A stretch of 64,000 nucleotides of DNA from the NCBI GenBank assembly GCA_022225965.2, contig JAKJXP020000005.1:558001-622000 (forward strand), written 5' to 3'. The notes beneath the pieces are model-generated. The model was given only the letters and a program-made list of their open reading frames with translations, did not search any database and was not told where the DNA came from. Shown one piece after another: positions 24,579 to 34,700 of this stretch. The stretch comes from Diatrype stigma. Its lineage: Eukaryota > Ascomycota > Sordariomycetes > Xylariales > Diatrypaceae. The position numbers were made by a program, and so were the translations under genes. Positions within the stretch are counted from its first letter, which is position 1. The number at the start of each line of letters is the position of its first letter.

Positions 24579-25426
24579 TTATATCGAAGAAGGGTAGAGC
24601 ATGATACGAACAGAAGCACCGAAAGACTTGGAGGGAAGGGGGTTGGTGAACTTGGCCCGAACGACGCCAGAGTTACCTAGAACATCTGTTAGTACGAACA
24701 TCCAACTCGAAGTATGATATCATCAGCTACGGGGGCAGAGTCGATCACATACCGTGAGGCCGGGTGACCTTGCCCCAGATCACGCGGATCTTGGTGCCGC
24801 GGACCTCCTTCTGAGCCTTGTAGACATACGCGACCTTCTTGCCGAGGTAGAAGCTATAGTGGACGCGTTAGCCCTAGAACACATTTCGCTGGAACCCTTC
24901 GTTCACGTACTTAGCAGCGTTGGTGTCATCGACGCCCTCGATCTTGATCAGACTCGTCTTGGGGTGGGTGCTGTGTCGGTTCCGCTGGTAGCTGAGGTGA
25001 CGACCCCTACAGAAAACGTCCGTTAGCATCGAAGTTCGCCTATTCTGTCGACCTTTGGCCGAGACCAATTGTGCGAGTTTTGAAGAGATTCGGAGGTTCC
25101 GGCCCGTGGGGCTTCGCGTGTGATGTCTCGTGTGCATTTCTCGCGTTCGTATGTTGCCGGTAATTGAGGTGCGTGCTATCATCATGGGGATTTCACATAC
25201 TTAACGTATACTAGAGAACATGGGATGTCAGCGCAAGTCCATGTGAAGACGCCAATACCCAAAACAGGAACCCTCCTGGGACGTGGGAATGGACACGAAA
25301 AGCGGCAGTACGCTGCCAGCAACGCGCCATCGCATGGTTCGTGATCCAATCCCAGCGCAAACGTCATCCATGATAAAATCACCGAGCATCTCGTGATTAC
25401 TTACATCTGTGGCTAGTCTCGGGCAT
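24579..25426 (-). CDS. RPL33: 60S ribosomal protein eL33 (yeast L33, human L35A), 5 exons
   Basis: Minus-strand exons: 25426-25405 (22 nt), 25210-25201 (10 nt), 25006-24911, 24853-24753, 24676-24579. Total 327 nt, 108 aa. The frame reads MPETSHRLYVKGRHLSYQ at the start, then [48 protein letters not shown] and the C-terminal IMLYPSSI, the full eL33 family pattern at its usual length. Donors are GTAAGT, GTATGT, GTACGT and GTATGT. The second exon is a 10-nt microexon encoding only the L-Y-V part. A further intron lies in the 5' leader. eL33 is a component of the large cytosolic ribosomal subunit. Confidence 0.94.
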
Positions 25427-25441
25427 TTTGGCGGTTGGTTT

Positions 25442-25513
25442 CTGCGGCTCTCAGAAATCCAAGTCTGTCTGGTATGATCCGGGAGGGAGGAAGTCTTGCT
25501 GAAGAAGACTTAC
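25442..25513 (-). other. 5'-UTR intron of RPL33
   Basis: Upstream of the RPL33 start on the minus strand, GTAAGT (from 25513) and gccgcag (ending 25442) bound a 72-nt candidate intron 15 nt before the ATG. Leader introns are common in fungal ribosomal protein genes. Confidence 0.6.
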
Positions 25514-28212
25514 TGTCGGCGCTGGGCGAAATGTCGTCGTTGTTGATTGGAGTGGATGAGGCCGAATCTCGAGATGCGGTATGGAAGGGCTGATTGACCG
25601 GGTGTGGATTTTTGGCTCAATCGCTAGAGTAGGGTTGGGCTGGTGGGCAGCTTACACACAAAAATTTTCCATTCTTTCAATTGCATCTGTGGCGTGTGTG
25701 TCATGTGGCTTGTGGCTTGTGGTCTGTGCTGCTGCTGCTCTTTCCCCACCTCACTTGAGGCACTCCGTGCTTGAGGCTGTTCTACTGGGGGTTAGGTTCT
25801 GGTGGTGGGGTTCTATAAGGCTAACCAGCCACAAGTCACCTGAGGCTCGCTTGTACCCGTGTGGGATTCGATGTGGCTCAACTTTATCTAAGTACTTAGG
25901 TACCTAAGGTATCCAGGTCTCCAGCAGGTATCCACCTGATTCTCCATTCCTCTGATCCCGGCCAGTGAACCGTCGGTTTAGAAAACACCGAACATCATCA
26001 TTCGGCATCACCGATAACGGACTTATCCTCAATTCCCCAATGCCCCTTGTTGTTGCTGATGTGAACCGATAATCAATGCGTAGAACCTACCTCCCAGGTA
26101 AACTTATTGTAGCAAGGCTGGCATTGGCTTGGCTTGATGCTTAATCAATTATTATTCACGGAAACTACATCAAGCGATGGCAGATTTGATTTGAACTGAA
26201 GACTGCTCATCGTCAAGAGACCAATGATATAGAGCATCCAACATGTTTATACTAGTAATTCTTAATTATGCATCGTCCTGTCCTAGTGACGTTGTTCACT
26301 ACACCTTTTTCTGCATTGAGAAAAGTAGTGATCGTGACTAATTCCGTGCTGCATAGGTGCCATCGGACTTCTCGAATCAAAAATCGCTCAGTTTCCTACC
26401 TGGTTATTCTGGCGTCCGTGTGGAAAGGATGGGTTACATCTCTGATTACCTCAGCGCTTAACCCAGTCGAAGCACAGCTCTTGCTTGAGCGGCAGTTCAT
26501 TACAGGAGGTAGTTACAGCTACATACTTGAACAACCTTGACCTTAGATTTGGTAGCAACACGAAACTGCCAAAATTTCTGAGTGGATATGCAGACATGGT
26601 GGGGTGTGATTGATAATGGCAACTATTGCAACAAGCTGATGTCAGGAGCCCATAATTATTACTGTGTCACTATGTATGTAAGAGGCCACAAAGCTTTGAA
26701 ATCAAGTCCGAATGTTACAAAAGTGTAATAGTAAGAACAGGCTCGCCTTGACCTTGACAAGGCACAAGCAGCCGGAGCCAATCATAGAGTACACTGATTG
26801 TCGACGTCTTGACAGTATTTCGCTTGAGTTGGCCAATAACTACCTCAGATCTTGAGTATTGTCGCATTCCTACCTATGTACTTTGCTATGGCCTGTCATA
26901 ATTCAAACCCTTCTCAAAGCTGCATCTATGTTAAAAATGCTACCAAATAATCAATTGCAATTCCAATTTTACCAAGTTTCCTCATACACATTATGTATAT
27001 AGCAAATGTAGCATTGCATTTGTCAGCCTTTTGTTAGAACTTGGAATATTTCTCTTCTTATCTCTAAAGTGGGGTTGCTCAAAGCCACCTGGGAGTTGAG
27101 ATAGCCTCTTATTTATGAACTATGTACATGTGTAGCAGTCCTTATGAATATTCCCCCGTTCTTGCTAACCCCAAACATCAATATTGATATGTTAGGACAT
27201 TGTACCAATAGGCAGTTGAAATTGGGAAGCCCTTCATGTAGTACCGTATAAGGAATAAGGAAGGGAGAACTAATGCGAGCTAGGAATTCTCCTCGATATA
27301 TCAGAAATACCCCGCGATCAACCATACATCACTGCCAATGTGTCTTTCAAAGTATCTGAATAGTCTGGTGCCTGACTGCCTGGTATAAGAGAATAACTGA
27401 ATTTGAACCCATACTTTCAATTCAGGGCGTTATCATAAGGGATATCTAGATCTAGGTCTGAATGGGTTCCCCTCCCCTTGTCTCTGTACCTACCTACTAA
27501 GTAGGTAAGAGAAGAAGGGGAAATGGGCAGACAGGTGGCGTATACCCTTGCTGGACGGAGTAATTACCTCTCTACTGTAGTTGCATATTCCGATACAGAG
27601 TCTTGGTCTTTTCGACATCAAACAGTCAACAGTCAGCAGTGTTTGAAGCACTTATGCAATTAGTACTTGTATATAAGCAGGCAGCCAAGGACAACCAATA
27701 GCCGATACAGGCACCTGGTATTGACCGCATCAAAAGATCACTAGTTGGGCTTGGAGCTACTACGTGACTACCTACATACATACATACATACCTAGGTAGG
27801 TACTGTACCTACATGCTAACACCCCTACCTAACGCCTACCGGTCTTAAGTCCGTCCGTCGACGGCCATAGCCCACAGTAGCCCACCAACGCCGACATCGA
27901 CCCCCAAAATAACCTTTAGTACATGCTGTAACATACACACACACACACATAGCTACGTACATACGTACATGGGTGCTGTGATCTTCTCCGATGCTCCCGC
28001 GTTCGTAGCCTAATAACCCACCCTCGACGACCCTACCAGCTCTTCTTCCACTCCATAATCCGATCATTTTCAACTCGTCGCACCCCTAACACCAGATACC
28101 CCGACAACTCCCTCACTCTCCTTCACTCTCTCCATTGATATCGACAGTTTGCCCGGATCCCAGATCAAGAACATACTCACGCACATACGATACGAATCGT
28201 AGAACAGGCACA
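25514..28212. other. intergenic between RPL33 and ZWF1
   Basis: A divergent region holding the RPL33 and ZWF1 promoters at its two ends. The middle (26.2-27.6 kb) is somewhat AT-richer but has no recognisable gene. A (cata)n run lies at 27775-27790, a cctaggtaggtac word near 27792, and a (ca)n run at about 27931-27948. Confidence 0.5.
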
Positions 28213-30282
28213 ATGGATTCCGCTGCAGCGTAGGTTCCCTGATCAAGCAATCATCATCACCCCGCCATCTGCCCCGCTATTTCATCATGGAGCGCAACTT
28301 TCAAAGCTTCAGCTCCCAGAGCCCAGAGCTTCTAAGCCAGGTTGGAAGGATTTTTGCGACCGCGACAGCACTCTGTACCGGCTTCCTCTGTGTTTCTTTA
28401 TACCTTCCGGTCCTTCAATGGCACCATGTATCACACATCTTCTTGTATTCACACATTCACACATTCACACACGACACTATCGGCGCAGGTGAGCTAATTA
28501 TCATCATGCTGCAGTACGATGGAGCTGAAGGAAAACACGGTCATCGTGGTCCTTGGTGCCTCCGGTGATCTTGCGAAGAAGAAGACTGTAAGTCAACATA
28601 ATAACTATTGTTCTGATAAAGAGAACATGTCTAATTACTGACTCTGAATACAGTTCCCAGCCCTTTTTGGCCTTGTAAGTGCTACACTTGCCTCAATATG
28701 ACGCGGTTTACAGACACGACCAGTCGGAGCTAACAACCTCGGAAGTATCGCAATAAGTTCCTCCCGAAGGACATCAAGATTGTCGGATATGCGCGGACGA
28801 AGATGGACCATGCGGAATATCTGAAGCGGGTCAAATCCTTCATCAAGACACCCACCAAGGACCTCGAGAAGCAGCTTGAAGAGTTCTGCGCTGCCTGCAC
28901 CTATGTCTCGGGTCAATATGACCGCGATGATTCGTTCCAGGAGTTGAACCGGCACCTGGAGGAGCTGGAGCAGAGTCAGAGCGAGACGCACCGGCTATTT
29001 TACATGGCCCTACCACCCAGTGTCTTCACCATTGTCTCGCAACACCTCAAGAAGAACTGCTACCCGACTCGAGGAATTGCCCGCGTTATTGTAGGGAACC
29101 CATCCACCAGGCTCTCATGGGTAAGCCATGACAGGATGGTACAGATGCTAACTATGTCTTCTAGGTCGAGAAGCCTTTCGGCAAGGACCTGGCTAGCTCC
29201 CGGGAGCTGCAGAAGTCTCTGGAGCCCGACTGGAAGGAAGATGAGCTGTTCCGAATTGACCACTACCTCGGAAAGGAGATGGTCAAGAACATCCTGATCC
29301 TCCGCTTTGGTAACGAGTTCTTTGGTGCCACCTGGAACCGACACCACATAGACAACGTTCAGATCACATTCAAGGAACCCTTTGGAACGGAAGGACGAGG
29401 TGGATATTTCGACGAGTTTGGTATCATCCGAGATGTTATGCAGAACCATCTGCTCCAGGTTCTTACCCTCTTAACGATGGAGCGGCCAATCTCCTTCTCC
29501 GCCGAAGATATTCGCGACGAGAAAGTCCGAGTGCTCCGTGGCATGCCCGCCATTGAGCCCAAGAACGTCATCATCGGCCAGTATGGCAAATCGCTCGACG
29601 GTAGCAAGCCTTCATACAAGGAAGATGACACTGTTCCTAAGGATTCGCGCTGCCCCACGTTCTGCGCTCTTGTCGCATACATCAAGAATGAGCGGTGGGA
29701 TGGTGTTCCCTTCATAATGAAGGCCGGAAAGGCTCTGAACGAGCAGAAGACGGAAATTCGCATCCAATTCAAGGACGTCACCAGTGGAATCTTTAAGGAC
29801 ATTCCACGAAACGAGCTTGTCATGCGAATCCAACCGAACGAGAGTGTCTACATCAAGATGAACTCGAAGCTTCCAGGACTCAGCATGCAGACGGTCGTGA
29901 CTGAGCTTGATCTGACTTACAGAAGACGATTCTCAGACCTGAAAATTCCCGAGGCCTATGAATCGCTTATTCTGGATGCATTGAGAGGCGACCACTCCAA
30001 CTTTGTTAGAGATGACGAGCTTGACGCCAGTTGGAGAATCTTCACACCGCTACTGCACTATCTGGATGATAACAAGGAGATTGTCCCGATGGAATACCCA
30101 TATGGTACGTCGAACCCATTTGTCCCAACTGTCTCGGATTTCTGACAGCAACTAACATTTTCGTAGGCTCCCGTGGTCCGGCAGTCTTGGATGACTTTAC
30201 CTCGTCCTATGGCTACAAGTTCAGTGATGCTACGGGCTACCAGTGGCCTACCACGCCAGCTGTCGCCCCTAACAAGTTGTAA
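28213..30282 (+). CDS. ZWF1: glucose-6-phosphate 1-dehydrogenase (6 exons)
   Basis: Exons 28213-28229, 28515-28587, 28654-28674, 28746-29090, 29165-30104, 30167-30282 total 1512 nt, 503 aa, the usual fungal G6PD length. The coenzyme-binding GASGDLAKKK lies at residues 20-29, EKPFGKDL at 154-161, and the active-site RIDHYLGKE at 182-190 with the catalytic His185. The family blocks RNEFFGATWNR-like, GYFDEFGIIRDVMQNHL, KAGKAL, RIQPNE and WRIFTPLL follow. It converts glucose-6-phosphate and NADP+ to 6-phosphogluconolactone and NADPH, the first step of the pentose phosphate pathway, in the cytosol. Exon 1 encodes only five and two-thirds codons, and exon 3 is 21 nt. The last codons are followed by TTGTAAGT, so an alternative terminal splice to a TGA at about 30375 would change only the last residue. 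Confidence 0.96.
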
Positions 30283-31715
30283 GTCGGCAACGGGGAACCT
30301 TGATTATATATGTTAGACAACCTCAACGTTATGTTCCTCGAAAAGACTGGTACACTAATCCATTCATTTACAGCTGATAACGATATTTGTATCGGATTTT
30401 GCATCCCTCGGGAGCCTGCAGATGAAACACGAGACAGAGAGAAGGCCAGAACGGGGAGTTTGGACGCTTTAGGAGGAGAGGTTCACCCTTTGACTTAGAA
30501 GACGGTCTATTTTGCGGAGCTTACGAGATGAATACGGGATATATAGCTTTAAGACGTGCCACTGGATGATAGGAAACAATGGTACATGGTCTTCTCAACG
30601 ATGCTACTACCACATCTTGTGTCTGCTCATATAGCATATTAGGGATGTCTTTCAGGACGGTCGCTCCACTGATATGTGAGACTATGAACCAATTAAGGGG
30701 CCAGAGTTGTATCTCCGTCTTATGAATAGCCGACTCTTAGCTAGTTGTGGTTCATGTCTCCATAGGATATATGTATAGGCTAGTGCTGGCTCAAGAGATA
30801 ACCATCAGTTGAAAGGGATATGCGTGCGCAATAAGTGAATACCCAGCGATGGGTTCGATCAACACCATACCTAGGTACTGTGATTATTGTACAGATGGGG
30901 TCTAATATATGGCTATGCTATCCAGCCTTTATGTAATTTCTTCTCGTGAGAATAGCATATAAGCCAAAGTGGACTCGAAACTTTTGAGAAACTGTGTAGT
31001 TGTTAAGTCGATTGACACTGTCTATATACCTTGTAACACCCTTGACAATGGCTCGTTCCTTGGCACAGAAAACCCCAGCAGTGAGAGGTTCAATAGCTTT
31101 TCATACGAGATACCAGGCCGAAGATCGAAAGCAACAATGGCATGTAAGTACCTAGCCGCCCTTGATTGCACTCTTCTGGATGAGTAGTCACGGTCAACAC
31201 CGCGCGATTCATTAAATCCGCCGAGTCACGATAACTGGACTGCGGCAACTTTTTACGCCCGCCCCGCGGCCCCGGAACCACTACGATGGGATTCTTGTTA
31301 CTAACATCGTGACGTAATAAGGCACGGAACGCCGCTACAGAGTATGAACGCGTGGAAACGCTGCAAAACCGTGGCATGCGATCTGTTCTTTGACAGGAAG
31401 AATACCATTTCGTAACAAGCCAACAAATTCGGTAGTAAGTATTGGTATCTACGACATATCCTTTACTGACTTCAACTCTTATTTTATTCCCCAACAATTC
31501 TTTCTCTTGACATTTCGACACGATCGAGGCAAGCCTTCATGGATTTTCAGACCCACTTCACTACCGCCAATCGGTGAGGTTGTAGGCCCGTAGGGTGACC
31601 CCGTCAGCCCGTCTTTCCGGGCAGGGTTTTCAACTCCGAGCCCCCCCTTTCCCCCTCCCCCTATTTACGTATCCTGCAACACGTGACGACGTGCAAGCCA
31701 AAACCCCCATCGTCC
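30283..31715. other. intergenic between ZWF1 and the phosphoesterase-ATPase fusion gene
   Basis: 3' flank of ZWF1 and promoter region of the next gene. A minus frame at 31090-31521 (143 codons) and a plus frame at 31390-31593 lack recognisable domains. An upstream non-coding or short coding exon of the fusion gene cannot be excluded. Confidence 0.45.
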
Positions 31716-34700
31716 ATGAGCAGGCAAGTGGGGGCCGCGACGGCCAAGATGGGGGGCCGCCTGAAGAAAGGCAAGCCCCTCTGGCTTCTGCTCAGCGACC
31801 TGCACTTCAAGTCGTACGACCTGGACCGGATCGTGCGGACGGCGAGCTGGATCGCGTCGTTGCCGGGCTCGGTCTCGGGCCCGGGGGGCTACGCGGGGGC
31901 GCGCGGGGTCGGGGCCGGGCGCGGCGCTGGGGCCGGGGGTCACACCATCACGCGCGCCGTCATCTGCGGCGATCTGCTCACGGCCCGCACCTCCCAACCG
32001 ACCCACGTACTGTCAGCCTGCTACCGCTTCCTCAACGACCTGGCCGCCGCCGTGCCCCACGTCAACATCCTGCTGGGCAACCACGACCTCGCCTACCGCC
32101 AGGACTACCAGACCTCCGCCCTCGAGGCCCTCGCCATGACCCGCCTCGCCCCCTACGTCACCCTCCACGCCGACATAGGCCGCCACGTCTGGGACGGCCG
32201 CCGCGTGCTCGTCATGCCCTTTCGCGAGGACCAGGGCCTGCTTGTCGATGCCGTGCGCGAGCTTGCCTTGGAGGGGGAGGACGGGTCTCATGCTGCTGCT
32301 ACCATCGGCTTCGGCCACATGGCCATCAACCGCGCCATCACGCAGAGGCACATCATCGACCCGAAGACCGGGGCGGCCGGGCTGCCCTCGCGGTACCCCG
32401 GCCTCACGGGCGCGGGCGGCTTCGCGCCGCTGGCGCGGACCTTCACGGGGCACTTCCACAGCCACCAGACGATCCTGCAAGCCGCGGGCCGGGAGGCGGG
32501 CGATCTGCGCGGGAGTATCACGTACGTCGGGGCGCCGCTGCAGCTGACCTGGGCGGACCTGCTCGACACCCAGCGCGGGGTCGTGCTGCTGGACCCCGAG
32601 ACCCTGGAGACCGAGCTGGTGCAGAACCCGCACGCCGTCGGCTACGTCACCGTCGAGGCGCAGGACGTGTTCGCGGACCAGGTGCCCGCGGCGCACGTCA
32701 GCGACAAACACGTCATGATCACGGGCAGGCTGTCGCGGTACAAATACATCTTGGCCAGGGAGCAGCTGGTCAAGCTGGGGGCGCGCAGCGTGCGGGACTG
32801 GAAGGCGTTCCAGCCGGAATGGCAGTTCGGGCCGAACCGTCTCGGCAAGACGATGCTTTCGGCTGATGTCCAGAACCTGCCGGGCCGGAATAGAGCGGGG
32901 GAGACGGGCCAGGAGGAAGCGGGACATGGTGGTGAGGGCACCGCTCTCGGCCTCTCCGAGTCGCCGGCCATCGAGCTGCCTGGATCGAGGGCTGAACAGA
33001 TAGAGCACAAGCCACTCGACCTGAGCGTGATCGTCGACGAATATGTGTCCTCCCTCACCCTCGGAGCTACCCTCGAGGAGAAACGGGAGGTCCTGGCCGT
33101 CGTAGGAAAGCGGCTCGTGGACATCGGGAGCCGCGTCCGCGACAAGACCAACCACACGGTGAAGTACCGAGACATGCTCGACCTCACCACGCCGGCCAGT
33201 CTGATCCCCTCGAACGACGCGCCGCACGCGGCCACGGCGACGAACATCTTCGAGTCGCAGCCCGTCGCCGTCGAGATCACGAACTTCCTGGGCGTGCAGG
33301 GCACGCTCCGGCTCGACTTCGAGCGGCACTTCCAGCCGGGGCTGAACTTCATCGTGGGCCACAACGGGGCCGGCAAGAGCACCGTGATCGAGGCCATCGT
33401 GTGGTGCCAGTTCGGGCAGTGCATCCGGGAGGGCCTGGGGGTCAACGACGTGGTCAACGACGCGGCGGGCAAGGACTGCAACGTCCGCCTGACCTTCGCC
33501 AACGGCTACGCCATCTCGCGGTCGCGCCGGCACGGCGAGTTCCAGAACCGCGTCTTCGTGGAGCGCGACGGCCAGCCCCAGCCGCAGTTCGAGGGCGCCA
33601 ACGCGCGGGTGACCCAGGCGTCCCTCAACGAGCTGCTCGGCGTCGACTTCGACACCTTCATCCGCACCATCCTGCTCGGCAACGAGAGCACCCGCAGCTT
33701 CCTGAGCGCCTCGCCCCTGCAGAAGCGCCAGCTGACCGAGACCGCCCTCGGCCTGGGCATCCTCGACGGCTGCGCCGAGGCCTGCAACGCCATGCTCGGC
33801 CAGGTGGACGGGGAGCTGGCCGACAAGCGGTCGCGCCTCAAAGAAGTCACGCACACCGTCGGGCACCTGCAAGGCCGCGTCGACCAGATGGAGCAGACGC
33901 TGGAACGGCTACGCAACGAGGCAGCCTCCCTTTCTACTGAGATGCAGCGCGAGGAACGGAAACACGTAGCATCTGTGAACAGGAAGGAGCTCAGAAGAAA
34001 GCAACTGGTGAAGACTCTGGAGACCGAGCAGCGCTTGCCGGATCTCGAACCCGAGCTTCTGGACCTGCAGAACGGCGTTTCTCAGGCCAAAGACGAGGTG
34101 GGCGAACTTGACGCCCTGGAAAAGCTCGCGCAGGCTCGGTTGTCTATTGACCGCGAGGGGTCCATTGTGAAGCAAGAGATAGCGGCTACCAGAACACAGA
34201 TCCATCATCTCGAGGAAGCACTCGAGCGTTTATTGGCAGAGAACAGCATATTGGAGGTTCCGACATCCGCTGTCGAAGAGGACGATTATTATTATAGTAG
34301 CAAAACTCAAGGGGAGAGAAGCAGTAGTGGTAGTAGCGGGCAAGACTTCGTGCTAGCCATCTCACGCGCTTTTCGAAAACTTTGGATCGAGGTCCTCAAG
34401 ATCGTGAGCCCGACAGCCCGGGAGAACTTCCGGAGAATCGCGTTCCAAATCGCGGAAACCAAACGGCTGTGGCGAGAGCACACCGACGCGATCGACACCC
34501 TCGCAAGAAGCGTCGACGAAACCCACGGCAAGGTAGCGATCACGAAGGACCGGGTCGCGAACTTCCCCCGCGACATCGCCCGCCAGCACGTCATCAGCGA
34601 GCGCGACGTCCACGCGGCCCTGCAGACCCTGCCCACCGTCGAGCAGGCGTCCGCCGTGCCCGCGCAGCTCGCGGCGGCGGCCGACGCGCTGGAGGCCCTG

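Noticed and set aside
31595..32866. 423-codon plus frame overlapping the fusion gene
   Set aside because: Arg/Pro/Gly-rich out-of-frame translation of the same GC-rich DNA; the correct frame carries all motifs.
32013..33872. 619-codon frame on the minus strand
   Set aside because: Antisense shadow of the GC-rich phosphoesterase-ATPase gene. High GC removes stop codons from other frames, and no domain is recognisable.
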